This document shows positions 32,335 to 40,898 of a stretch of DNA of 64,000 bases, one piece after another. The translations under genes and the position numbers were made by a program. The notes under the pieces are model-generated. The model made no database searches, was not told the DNA's origin, and worked only from the letters and a program-made list of their open reading frames with translations. The number at the start of each line of letters is the position of its first letter. Within the stretch, counting starts at the first letter, position 1. Source of the stretch: Yunchengibacter salinarum (GTDB lineage Bacteria; Pseudomonadota; Alphaproteobacteria; Sphingomonadales; Kordiimonadaceae); contig NZ_JBBJLN010000005.1 in assembly GCF_037658235.1 (NCBI RefSeq), positions 233,489 to 297,488 of the forward strand, given 5' to 3'.

Positions 32335-33291
32335 TTAACTGATTGTCATGTTGGTCTCATTAAAGTCCTCGATCCGGGTGCCCGACAGCAAAATACTGTC
32401 ATTCCCGAAATCGAAAAGAACACCCTCGGCGGTCTGGGTCATGTCCATGGCGATATAATCCACCAGGCCGATGGTTTCGATCAGAAAAGGATCGGGCGTC
32501 AGGATCACCAGGTCCAGAAGGTCCGCATCCGGGTCAAAGTCGGTGATCACGTCCCGGCCACCGCCCGCCGGGAACAGGAAACGATCCGCCCCGGCGCCGC
32601 CAGTGATCGTATCATCCCCCGGCCCGGCCCAGAGCCGATCCGCCCCGGCGCCGCCCAACACATGGTCGTTGCCGGTGCCATTGAACAACACGTCACTGCC
32701 ATCGCCGCCCGCAAGGGTGTCGTCTCCGGTGCCGCCGAACAGGGTGTCATCCCCGGCGCCGCCCCACATACTGTCCGCACTGGGGCCCGCCGCCGGGCCG
32801 CCGCCAAAGAGTATATCGTCACCGCCCAGACCGAACAGCGTATCATCCCCGGCACCACCGCCCAGACGGTCGGGCCCGGAATCGCCATAGCCTGTATCCT
32901 GCCCCGGCCCCAGCCAGAGCGCATTGCCGCTCGCGGAAGGTGCTTCCAGCGGGGATGGAGCCCCCGCCATCGTCGCCGGATCGGCCACGCCACCGGCAAA
33001 GGCCAGATCATCCCCGGCGCCGCCAAACAGGGTATCCGCCGCGCCGTCGGATTGCCCGGAATTGCCGCCCACCAATGTGTCGTTACCGGCGCCCCCGGCC
33101 AGAATATCCGCGCCGTCCGCGCCGAACAGCCGGTCAGCGCCCATATCAGCCGGCCCGGCCCAGAGCCGATCCGCCCCGGCGCCCGCGCGCATCAGGTCAT
33201 CGCCCGCGCCGCCCACCAGGGTATCGTTGCCGGCGCCGCCGGTCAGCGTGTCATTGCCCGAACCGCCGCGCTTTCTGAGCGCCTGTTCCAT
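32335..33291 (-). CDS. RTX calcium-binding repeat protein
   Basis: The protein of 318 residues is almost all glycine-aspartate nonapeptide repeats (GGSGNDTLTGGAGNDTLVGG and about 15 more). It ends with ITDFDPDADLLDLVIL and RIEDFNETNMTIS, a normal C-terminal RTX secretion end. Such proteins are usually exported by type I secretion and fold on binding calcium outside the cell. No catalytic domain precedes the repeats. The ATG at 33291 has GAGGA upstream and is preferred to 33330. No type I secretion genes occur in the window, so the export partner must be elsewhere. Confidence 0.8.
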   Translation of the reverse strand: MEQALRKRGGSGNDTLTGGAGNDTLVGGAGDDLMRAGAGADRLWAGPADMGADRLFGADGADILAGGAGNDTLVGGNSGQSDGAADTLFGGAGDDLAFAGGVADPATMAGAPSPLEAPSASGNALWLGPGQDTGYGDSGPDRLGGGAGDDTLFGLGGDDILFGGGPAAGPSADSMWGGAGDDTLFGGTGDDTLAGGDGSDVLFNGTGNDHVLGGAGADRLWAGPGDDTITGGAGADRFLFPAGGGRDVITDFDPDADLLDLVILTPDPFLIETIGLVDYIAMDMTQTAEGVLFDFGNDSILLSGTRIEDFNETNMTIS

Positions 33292-33356
33292 GCGTTTCCA
33301 TTCCTCGATCCTGTATCCCGCGCCCCGCATGGGCGACGGACTATCATAACAAAGAA

Positions 33357-33411
33357 CGCCCGGCGAAGGGGGTCGCCGGGCGTCGCTGCGACCGGGCAGA
33401 CGCCCGGTCGC
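33357..33411 (-). terminator. Tandem hairpin terminator after the TonB receptor gene
   Basis: On the minus strand GCGACCGGGC/GCCCGGTCGC forms a perfect ten-pair hairpin. It is followed by CGCCCGGCGA/TCGCCGGGCG, another ten-pair stem, and TTCTTTGTT. The T tract is imperfect but the stems are strong. Confidence 0.7.
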
Positions 33412-33432
33412 ATGAGGTCATGTCTTCCCGGC

Positions 33433-35922
33433 CTAGAACTTGTAGGCAGCGGAGAAGATGAAGGACCGGCCCAGGATCGGGCGGGCGGAGAAGATGTCGC
33501 CCTGCACGCCCTCAACCACGCCGGTACGCGGGTTGCCCTCGGTCAGACCCACCGCGTTGGTGAGGTTGTTACCATGAGCCGCCAGCGTGATGTTGTTGGT
33601 CAGGTCCACGGTCAGGTCGATATCCAGCGTCCAGTAGCTGGGCAGGCTGACCGTGTTGGCCACATCGACCCAGCGGTCATCGTTAAACCGCAGATCACCG
33701 GACAGGCGACCGGTCACGCCGTCGAGCTCGAAGTTGTAAGCCGGCTTGAAGGCCATCAGCAGCGACGGCAGGCGACGGATGCGGTTGCCGCTGGGGTCGC
33801 TTGCCAGTTGCACATCATCAGACGCCACGCTCTTCAGCTCGGGATTTTGCAGCGTGCCCTGGAAGCCGAACTCGAAGCCATGGCCGAACTTGGCCACGAT
33901 CTCGGATTCGATACCCAGCGTCTCGGTGTCCGCGAAAAGCTGAAGCTGCCGCCCGTCGGTGGTGAGCTGCGTGATCGGCAGATCGTTGAACTTCGAGAAG
34001 AAGCCGGTGGCAAATACGGACAGCCAGTCGCTGTTGTATTTCACACCCACTTCGGCCTGCTGCACGTCCTCGATTTCGGGGCGGCTGTCCGGCGCGAAGA
34101 AGAACTGGTCGAAGTCAGGCATACGGAATGCATCCGACACCCGCGCATAAACGGCCAGATCATCATTGACGAAGTAGTTGGCGCCAACGGACCAGGAGAA
34201 GCTGTCATATTCCTGATCATAGGGCGTGAAGCTGCCGGTGCCGCCACCCACGGCATCGTCCGCCAGCGTGGGCGCCGCACCGTCCGCCAGCAGAGCATTG
34301 GAATCCGACAGGTTGAAGTTGGTGGTGTTTTCCACCGCGCCGTCGATTTCCATGCGCTCCCAGCGGGCACCCAGGTCGATCCGCAAGCGGTCGGTCACGT
34401 TCCATTCATCAGAAACATAGCCCGCAATCACGGTGGCGTCGTTCTGGGCGTTCACGAACAGCGAGCCGAAGCGGGTAAAGCCGTTCTGGGTCAGCGAGCC
34501 AACCACATTGCCCTGTGCGTCCACCCCGTCCACATCCAGCAGGCGGGCCTGGTCGCGCACTTCCTGAAGCACATCGTTGAACAGCCACTCACTGTCCAGC
34601 GAATAGGTGGAGAAGTAGGCGCCCAGCGTCAGGTTGTGACTCCCAACTTCCTTGAAGAACTGAAGGTCGTTCTGGAAGTTCTCGAACTGGTTGGTCACGG
34701 ACCACCAGCCGCTGTTGATCACCAGACCGTTGCCATTGGCGTTCTGAACATCGAACGGCGAACCGGAATTGGCGAAGCTGATCCGGGCGCTCACGTCAGA
34801 CCCGAAGGCATCCTGAAGCTGCTGCTCGGCCCCATCCAGGAACACTTCCGCATCCTGCGGCGCGCTGAGCGAGAACAGGGCGTTGAAGGTCTGGTTGCCA
34901 TCCACGAAGCGCCAGTTGTCCTTCACGCGCCAGCCACCGCCGATTTCATAATCGAACGTACCGCCGATGGTGGTGATTTCCGGGTGGATGCCGTCCTGCA
35001 TGTCCTCGGTCTGGATGCCGCCGGGGCGTACGAAATTGCCAATGCGCACATCGGCGGAAGTCAGCGTGCCGGTGTTGGCATCAAGGCCGGGAATGCCTTC
35101 CGGGCTTTCCGGGTTCTGAAGCGGGATCGGCAGATAGAACACGTTCTTGTCGTTCAGATGACGGGCATAAACGCTGACTTCACCCTTATCCAGCAGATAG
35201 GTGGCGCCGATCTGGAACTGACCGCCCTGGTTGGCGGTGAAGCCCGGATCGCGCACGCCGTCGTCCCGGCGATAGAAGCCGCCAAAGGACATCATCAGGT
35301 TTTCGCTGACCGGCCCGCTATAGGCAAAATCCGTGCGGAAGAGGTCGAAGTCGCCATAGGTGACCTTGAATTCCCCTTCGGGGTCCGGCGTGCCGCGCTT
35401 GGTGATATAGTTGACGATACCACCCGGTGCGTTGGATGCGAAAATGGCGGATGTGCCGCCACGAACGGCTTCAACACGATCGGTCATGGCATCGGTGCGC
35501 ACGAACTGGTCGGCGTTGCCGAATGCAATTTCCGGTGCTTCGAACACCGGCAGGCCATCCACGTGCAGGGCGGTATAGCGGAAGCTGCCATCCGCCGGGA
35601 TGCCACGGGCGAACAGGTTGTTGCCGCCCACACCACCGGACGCCTCAACCCAGAAGCCGGGAATGTCCTGCATCAGGTCCGCGGCGCTGAGCGGCGCTTT
35701 CTGATCCAGTTCCTGTGCGCCAAAGGTGGAAATGGCGACGGACGAGCCGAGCTTGGTGATCTCCGCGCCGCCCACGCGACCGGTGACCACCACCTCTTCA
35801 AGCCGAAGACTGCCACCGGAATCTTCAGCCGTATTGGTTTCCTGCTGAGCGAGCGCGCCGGTAGAGGCGACGGCGCCCAGGGCGACTGAACACAACAGCC
35901 GCTTGCGAACGGAATTCATCAT
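33433..35922 (-). CDS. TonB-dependent outer membrane receptor, likely carbohydrate uptake
   Basis: The receptor has 829 residues. A signal peptide (MMNSVRKRLLCSVALGAVAS, cleaved after ALA near residue 25) precedes a TonB box-like LEEVVVTG near residue 41. A plug follows with GGVGGNNLFARGIPADGSFR and VEAVRGGTSAIFASNAPGGI. The rest is a barrel ending SFIFSAAYKF with the terminal phenylalanine. The neighbours (SSS sugar symporter, ROK fructokinase, cupin isomerase) and a LacI-type operator upstream suggest transport of an oligosaccharide. The substrate cannot be read from the sequence. GGGGAGGA precedes two adjacent ATG codons. Confidence 0.9.
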   Translation of the reverse strand: MMNSVRKRLLCSVALGAVASTGALAQQETNTAEDSGGSLRLEEVVVTGRVGGAEITKLGSSVAISTFGAQELDQKAPLSAADLMQDIPGFWVEASGGVGGNNLFARGIPADGSFRYTALHVDGLPVFEAPEIAFGNADQFVRTDAMTDRVEAVRGGTSAIFASNAPGGIVNYITKRGTPDPEGEFKVTYGDFDLFRTDFAYSGPVSENLMMSFGGFYRRDDGVRDPGFTANQGGQFQIGATYLLDKGEVSVYARHLNDKNVFYLPIPLQNPESPEGIPGLDANTGTLTSADVRIGNFVRPGGIQTEDMQDGIHPEITTIGGTFDYEIGGGWRVKDNWRFVDGNQTFNALFSLSAPQDAEVFLDGAEQQLQDAFGSDVSARISFANSGSPFDVQNANGNGLVINSGWWSVTNQFENFQNDLQFFKEVGSHNLTLGAYFSTYSLDSEWLFNDVLQEVRDQARLLDVDGVDAQGNVVGSLTQNGFTRFGSLFVNAQNDATVIAGYVSDEWNVTDRLRIDLGARWERMEIDGAVENTTNFNLSDSNALLADGAAPTLADDAVGGGTGSFTPYDQEYDSFSWSVGANYFVNDDLAVYARVSDAFRMPDFDQFFFAPDSRPEIEDVQQAEVGVKYNSDWLSVFATGFFSKFNDLPITQLTTDGRQLQLFADTETLGIESEIVAKFGHGFEFGFQGTLQNPELKSVASDDVQLASDPSGNRIRRLPSLLMAFKPAYNFELDGVTGRLSGDLRFNDDRWVDVANTVSLPSYWTLDIDLTVDLTNNITLAAHGNNLTNAVGLTEGNPRTGVVEGVQGDIFSARPILGRSFIFSAAYKF

Positions 35923-36358
35923 GGTTCCTCCCCAAGAAGAAAAAGTTACTCAAAAAACGTCTGCCCGCCGACCAGATCACGGGCAAACGCACCGAAGCGC
36001 CAAAACCGGCGGCAACACCTTGACCACACCACCGGACCCGGCCTCATTCTGAGATTTATTGCAACGTGCAAACGATTGCAATTGGGGAATCCCGGCCTGC
36101 CCGCGAAATCCGCATCATGTGCTTAAAATTTGTCCACAATTTTGCGGTGCACAATAGCAATCGGACCAAATCCAACCACGGCGTCATAACTTATAATTCA
36201 ATGAAAACAATAGATTAGTGGGTTCCCCACAGCACGCCACCGGCCCCTGTTGCATGAATGCATCAAGTAACAAAAAGTTATATTCCGCAGTGCAAACATG
36301 CCATTTATTCCGCATACCGAGCCGAAAAAATGCACAGATTCAGGAATGGAATCCCGCT
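35923..36358. other. Noncoding region upstream of the TonB receptor, with low-GC patches
   Basis: This 436-base region carries the LacI-type operator at 36067-36080. It also has unusually AT-rich DNA at 36110-36330 for this window, and no supported ORF. On the minus strand TTGCAA overlapping the operator and TAAATC 17 bases downstream form a possible promoter for the receptor gene. Confidence 0.5.
36067..36080. promoter_or_regulatory. LacI-family type operator upstream of the TonB receptor gene
   Basis: TGCAAACGATTGCA is a near-perfect 14-base palindrome with the central CG that is characteristic of LacI/GalR-family sites. It lies 145 bases before the receptor start, close to the proposed promoter. 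The regulator itself is not in the window. Confidence 0.55.
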
Positions 36359-36928
36359 TTATTGCACTGCCGTGCCGGGCCGCCATTTCACATTGCAACC
36401 AATGCAGGGGATTTGCCGCGAAGGGGGCGGCGCCCCGGCCACGAGGGCCTTCACGGCCTGATCCATATGGGCGCCATCCGGCGCGATATTGTTGCCCGGA
36501 CGGCTGGCATCGAACTGGCCACGATAGAAAAGCTTTCCCGAAGCATCGTAAAGAAAGAAATCGGGCGTGCACGCCGCGCCGAGAGCGCGCAGGACATGCT
36601 GATCGGCGTCGAACAGATAGGGAAAGGGATAATCGAACCGTTCCGCGTCTTCGGCCATTCTGTCCGGCGCATCATCCGGGTGGCTGTCCACATCATTGCC
36701 ATTGATGGCCACCACACCCACCCCCTGATCCATATAGGTGCGGGCATGGGCCGCCAGGGCCGGTTTCAGCGCCTTGACGAAGGGGCAATGATTGCAGATC
36801 ACCATTACCAGCAACCCCGCCTGCCCCATCAGGTCATCCCGGCTGTACCGGGTGCCGTCGGGAGCCGGCAGGGCAAAATCCGGCACCGGCGTGCCCAGCG
36901 CGGGTTGGGTCGATTGGGTCAGAGCCAT
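36359..36928 (-). CDS. Thioredoxin-like redoxin with CNHCPFVK motif
   Basis: The protein has 189 residues. GTPVPDFALPAPDGTRYSRD opens an AhpC/TSA-like fold, and VMVICNHCPFVKALKPALAA near residue 42 carries the active-site C-x-x-C. VDSHPDDAPDRM and ALGAACTPDFFLYDASGKLF follow, and the end has IPCIGCNVKWRPG. This is the widespread 'thioredoxin family protein' with an N-H inside the motif, thought to be a cytoplasmic peroxiredoxin-like or disulfide reductase. GAGGGAGG precedes the ATG. It lies on the same strand 56 bases after the OYE-type gene. Confidence 0.85.
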   Translation of the reverse strand: MALTQSTQPALGTPVPDFALPAPDGTRYSRDDLMGQAGLLVMVICNHCPFVKALKPALAAHARTYMDQGVGVVAINGNDVDSHPDDAPDRMAEDAERFDYPFPYLFDADQHVLRALGAACTPDFFLYDASGKLFYRGQFDASRPGNNIAPDGAHMDQAVKALVAGAPPPSRQIPCIGCNVKWRPGTAVQ

Positions 36929-36984
36929 GGTCAGCCTCCCTCAAGGAATCACAGACATATAGCGGGCACCGGGCGCGGCACCCT

Positions 36985-38265
36985 TCAGGCGCGACGCCGC
37001 CGGAACGCCGCCCGCCCCAGCGCCAGGCCATTGCTCAACACGGTGCGCCAGGCGCTCAGCCGCGGATCGGGGTGCTTGTTCTTCGCCATGCGCCCGATCT
37101 GCGTTTCATAATAGGCCACGGCCAGCATGAACATCTTGTCAAGCACGCGGAACCCCGTGCCAGGATGGCCGATATCGATGCAATAGGCCGGGTCTTCGGC
37201 GGCATGGCGCGGCAGTTCCGGGTCGATGCACAGGCCACGGGCCAACCCCACCATGTCCGTGGCGCCGCTGGCCACCGCCCGTTCCATCGCCGCCACGGAT
37301 CGGAAACCGCCCGTCACGGCGATGGGGCGATCCGTGGCACCGCGTGCCGATTCGGCAAAGTCGAGAAAATAGGCCTCGCGCTCTCGCGTGGACTGCTTCG
37401 CACCGGTCATGGCCGGTGCTTCATAGGTGCCGCCCGATATCTCGAACAAGCTGATACCCTCCGCGCTCAGCACCCGGATCAGATCGATGGCCTCATCACC
37501 GCCAAAGCCGCCACGCTGGAAATCAGCCGAGTTCATCTTGATCCCGACCGGAAAGTCATCGCCCAGACGCTGGCGCACCGCCCGGACTATTTCGACAACG
37601 AAACGGCGCCTGTTTTCCCGGCTTCCACCCCACTCATCTTCTCGTCGGTTATGATGCGGGGACAGGAACTGGCTGACCAGATAGCCGTGGGCACCATGAA
37701 TCTGCACGCCGGTAAAGCCCGCCTGCCCGGCCAGCTCGGCGGTGATGGCGAAGCGGTCCACCAGGGCGCGGATTTCATCGCCCCGCAATGCACGCGGTGG
37801 CCTGAAGCTGGCTTCCAGCCCCTTGCCGAGCGGCACCGCGCTGGGGGCCACGGGCTCGGATGTGAGGAATTTGGGGCTCTGCTTGCCCGGATGATTGATC
37901 TGCATCCAGAATTCGGGCGCGTCGGGGCGGTCCCGCACGGCTGCCACCAGCCGTTTGTAAGGGTCCAGGTCGGTGTCTGCCTCAAGAATCAGATTGCCCG
38001 GCTCCCCCAGCGCCGACGGGTCCACCATCACATTGCCGCTCACCAGCAGGCCCGTACCGCCCGCCGCCCAGCGGTCATAGACGCGCATATGCCCCGTGTT
38101 CGGCAGGCCGTCGGGCCCGGCCAGCACCTCGCTCATGGCGGATTTGAGAAACCGGTTCGCCAATCGCCCGCCGCCGGGCAGGTCCAGCGGGCTGTACAGA
38201 TTGGGCGCATGATCGGGCGCGGTCTGGTCTGGTGACGGCACGAAGCCGGGCGCGGTTCTGGTCAT
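36985..38265 (-). CDS. NADH:flavin oxidoreductase, Old Yellow Enzyme family
   Basis: The 426-residue FMN protein starts at the ATG at 38265 with GGGAGG upstream; the long open frame before it is not coding. It has LYSPLDLPGGGRLANRFLKS near residue 24, WMQINHPGKQSP near residue 120, GVQIHGAHGYLVSQFLSPHH near residue 185, and NRREDEWGGSRENRRRF with the substrate-site region. VTGGFRSVAAMERAVASG near residue 328 binds FMN phosphate. It reduces activated alkenes or related substrates with NAD(P)H. The physiological substrate is unknown. Confidence 0.88.
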   Translation of the reverse strand: MTRTAPGFVPSPDQTAPDHAPNLYSPLDLPGGGRLANRFLKSAMSEVLAGPDGLPNTGHMRVYDRWAAGGTGLLVSGNVMVDPSALGEPGNLILEADTDLDPYKRLVAAVRDRPDAPEFWMQINHPGKQSPKFLTSEPVAPSAVPLGKGLEASFRPPRALRGDEIRALVDRFAITAELAGQAGFTGVQIHGAHGYLVSQFLSPHHNRREDEWGGSRENRRRFVVEIVRAVRQRLGDDFPVGIKMNSADFQRGGFGGDEAIDLIRVLSAEGISLFEISGGTYEAPAMTGAKQSTREREAYFLDFAESARGATDRPIAVTGGFRSVAAMERAVASGATDMVGLARGLCIDPELPRHAAEDPAYCIDIGHPGTGFRVLDKMFMLAVAYYETQIGRMAKNKHPDPRLSAWRTVLSNGLALGRAAFRRRRA

Positions 38266-38456
38266 ACACGACCTCCCTGAATGACGGGCGCGGTTGGCCA
38301 CGGGGCGGCCCCGGCGATACACTACTAGGGAGCACTGCCGACTGTTCAAGACCCCCGCGCCATGATAAGCGACAGTCACGTTCAGCAGAGGGGCGGGCAG
38401 GCCCGCTGTCAAGGGAGACTGCCCGACCGACGACCGATGGAGAAAGAGGCCGCGCC

Positions 38457-39359
38457 ATGCCGGAGCTTGCCATACTGACACAGACCCGCCTGCCCTGGGA
38501 TACCATTGGCGCATCGGCCGCACTCATCGTTCTGGTGATCCTGGTCCGCAGCCTGTTTCATCGGGTATGGGTGAACCGGGTTCAACCCACCGTGGCCGCC
38601 CGGCGGCGCAGCCGACTGACCACCCGCGCCAGCGCCACCGCAATCATCCTGATCGGGCTGGTGCTTCTCTGGGCGCCGCAATTGCAGACCTTCGCCCTGT
38701 CGCTGGCCGCCTTTGCCGTTGCCATCGTGCTGGCCTCCAAGGAACTGATCCTGAACATGCTGGGCGGCTTCTATCGCGTGACGGGGCGCGCTTTCCACAC
38801 CGGGGACTGGATACGCGTGGGCGACACCCGCGGCGAAGTGGTGGAAACCCGCTTCATGACCACCGAGATCGAGGAACTGGAAGGGTCACGCTATACCGGG
38901 CGCCGACTGTTCATGCCCAATGCCATGATGCTGACGCACACACTGGTGAACGAAACCGGCACCGGGGAATATGTGCGCCACTTCCTGGAATTCGTCCTGC
39001 CGGTGGACTGCCAGTGGCGCGCCGCGCAGGCCACCCTGCAACAGGCCATCGATGACGTGGTGGACCGCACCAGTCCGCGTTTCCAGCGCTTTTACAAGGG
39101 AATGGAACGGTCACTGGATATCGAGCGGGCCGCGATCCGCCCCTATACGGGGATAGCGCCCACGCGGGATGGCTGGCTGGTGCTGCGAGCGTCGGTTTTC
39201 CTGCCGCTGGACGACATGACCGACCTGGAGAACGAAATCAATCAAAAGGTGACGGAAGCCGCATTCCCGGAGCGCGGCGCCGCCTCATCCGATCTTGGAC
39301 GGAATGCCAACAGGGCCCCGGCTCCTGAACGCGCCGGCAACGCCACCCGGAAACCATAA
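38457..39359 (+). CDS. Mechanosensitive ion channel, MscS family
   Basis: The protein of 300 residues has hydrophobic segments near residues 17-32 (IGASAALIVLVILVRSLF) and 58-80 (SATAIILIGLVLLWAPQL), then the pore helix FALSLAAFAVAIVLASKELI. The MscS beta domain follows: RVTGRAFHTGDWIRVGDTRG, then MTTEIEELEG. It opens under membrane tension to release solutes. It is read divergently from the OYE gene. The start at 38457 has AGAGG upstream. The C-terminal 30 residues are polar and variable. Confidence 0.88.
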   Translation: MPELAILTQTRLPWDTIGASAALIVLVILVRSLFHRVWVNRVQPTVAARRRSRLTTRASATAIILIGLVLLWAPQLQTFALSLAAFAVAIVLASKELILNMLGGFYRVTGRAFHTGDWIRVGDTRGEVVETRFMTTEIEELEGSRYTGRRLFMPNAMMLTHTLVNETGTGEYVRHFLEFVLPVDCQWRAAQATLQQAIDDVVDRTSPRFQRFYKGMERSLDIERAAIRPYTGIAPTRDGWLVLRASVFLPLDDMTDLENEINQKVTEAAFPERGAASSDLGRNANRAPAPERAGNATRKP

Positions 39360-39446
39360 GAACGGGACGGCGCGTTACAGGTCTTTCAGCCGGGGCGGGC
39401 TTGGTTTAAGGTTCCCGTCTGCTGACAGGCGACCGATGGGGGCCAT

Positions 39447-39932
39447 GTGAAATCCAGAATGATCATTGGCTGGCGGGAATGGGCCAGCCTGCCGGCTTTC
39501 GGCGTCAATGCGATCAAGGCCAAGATCGACACCGGCGCGCGCACATCGGCCATACACGCCTTTCACCTGCATTGCTGGTATGATAGCGAACAGCAGGCAC
39601 ATGTCTCGTTTCGCCTGCACCCTAGGCAGCGGCACCGCGCACCCGAAGTGGCGGTGACCGCGCCGGTGGTGGAATGGCGGTCGGTGAAAAGCTCCAACGG
39701 CAAGGTGGAAAAGCGCCCCGTTGTGCGGACGCGCCTGAAGTTGGGGCCGATGGAGCAGACGGTGCTGTTGACCTTAACCAACCGGGATGAAATGGGCTTT
39801 CGCATGTTGATAGGCCGGGAAGCCCTGAAACGGCGCTTTATCGTGGATAGCGCCCTGTCGTACGGGCTTGGGGAAAAGCCTCGCAAAACCCCGTTTGTTG
39901 ACGTGAGCACGCTGGAAGGACAGGCCCCATGA
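39447..39932 (+). CDS. RimK-associated retropepsin-like protein (Zn_protease/RimB family)
   Basis: The protein of 161 residues shows MIIGWREWASLPAFGVNAIK followed by AKIDTGARTSAIHAF. The D-T-G-A-R-T-S-A motif is the aspartyl protease-like signature of the family annotated as 'ATP-dependent zinc protease' (PF05618). LTNRDEMGFRMLIGREALKR near residue 115 is also conserved. It starts at GTG 39447 or ATG 39459. Its stop overlaps the rimK start as ATGA. The family is genetically linked with RimK ATP-grasp ligases and is believed to trim or process the glutamate tags they add. Confidence 0.85.
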   Translation: MKSRMIIGWREWASLPAFGVNAIKAKIDTGARTSAIHAFHLHCWYDSEQQAHVSFRLHPRQRHRAPEVAVTAPVVEWRSVKSSNGKVEKRPVVRTRLKLGPMEQTVLLTLTNRDEMGFRMLIGREALKRRFIVDSALSYGLGEKPRKTPFVDVSTLEGQAP

Positions 39933-40834
39933 AAATCGCCCTGCTGGCCCGGAACCCCAATCTGTATTCCCACAAGCGCCTGATCGAGGCGGCCAGGGCG
40001 CGCGGTCACGAAATGGATGTGATCGACGCCCTGAAGGTGGTCATCGACATTGCCGCCCACCGCCCGGAAATGCGCTATAAGGGGGAGGTGCTGCAAGGCT
40101 ATGACGCGGTGATCCCGCGCATCGGGGCCTCCATCACCTTTTTCGGCACGGCGGTGCTGCGCCAGTTCGAGATGATGGGCGTTTATCCGCTGAACGAATC
40201 GGTGGCCATATCCCGCAGCCGGGACAAGCTGCGCAGCTTCCAGCTTTTCTCCCGCAAGGGGCTGGGGTTGCCTGTGACGGCCTTTGCCCACACCACCAAT
40301 GATCCCGATGTGGCGATCGACATGGTGGGCGGCCCGCCGCTGATCATCAAGCTGCTGGAAGGCACCCAGGGCGTGGGCGTGGTGCTGGCGGACACCCGCA
40401 ACGCGGCCCGGTCCATGATTCAGGCGTTCGGCAATCTGGAAGCCAACATTCTGGTGCAGGAATTCATCGAGGAAGCCGGCGGATCGGACATACGCTGCTT
40501 CGTGGTGGGCGGCAAGGTGGTGGCTTCCATGAAGCGCCAGGGCGCGGAGGGGGACTTCCGCTCCAACCTGCATCGGGGCGGCAATGCCCGGCGGGTCAAG
40601 ATCACACCGGAAGAGCGCTCCACCGCCGTGCGCGCGGCGCGGGCCATGGGGCTGAACGTGGCCGGGGTGGACCTGCTGCGGTCCAATCACGGCCCGGTCA
40701 TCATGGAAGTGAACTCATCCCCCGGCCTTGAGGGTATCGAGAACGCCACCGGCTATGACGTGGCGGGCAAGATCATCGAATTCATCGAGAAACACGCGGG
40801 GCCGGGGAAAACACGCACCCGCGGCAAGGGGTGA
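39929..40834 (+). CDS. rimK: RimK-type ATP-grasp peptide ligase
   Basis: The 301-residue ligase begins MKIALLARNPNLYSHKRLIE and has VIPRIGASITFFGTAVLRQF near residue 67 and GGPPLIIKLLEGTQGVGVVL near residue 133. The magnesium site is EVNSSPGLEGIENATGYDVA near residue 265. This is RimK, which adds glutamates to the C-terminus of ribosomal protein S6, or a close relative that makes other glutamate tags. It is coupled upstream to the retropepsin-like gene and followed 64 bases later by an aspartoacylase-like gene, a conserved amidoligase neighbourhood. Confidence 0.92.
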   Translation: MKIALLARNPNLYSHKRLIEAARARGHEMDVIDALKVVIDIAAHRPEMRYKGEVLQGYDAVIPRIGASITFFGTAVLRQFEMMGVYPLNESVAISRSRDKLRSFQLFSRKGLGLPVTAFAHTTNDPDVAIDMVGGPPLIIKLLEGTQGVGVVLADTRNAARSMIQAFGNLEANILVQEFIEEAGGSDIRCFVVGGKVVASMKRQGAEGDFRSNLHRGGNARRVKITPEERSTAVRAARAMGLNVAGVDLLRSNHGPVIMEVNSSPGLEGIENATGYDVAGKIIEFIEKHAGPGKTRTRGKG

Positions 40835-40898
40835 CCGGCGCCACAAATCGATCCGCCGACGGCCCCCGGCACCCATCAGGGGAGACACCCGGACCATC

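Noticed and set aside
36067..36250. Possible DnaA boxes (TTGTCCACA near 36130 and TTCCCCACA near 36223) suggesting a replication origin
   Set aside because: Only two imperfect sites, no dnaA, repC, parAB or hemE genes nearby, and no iteron pattern. Chance matches are enough to explain them.
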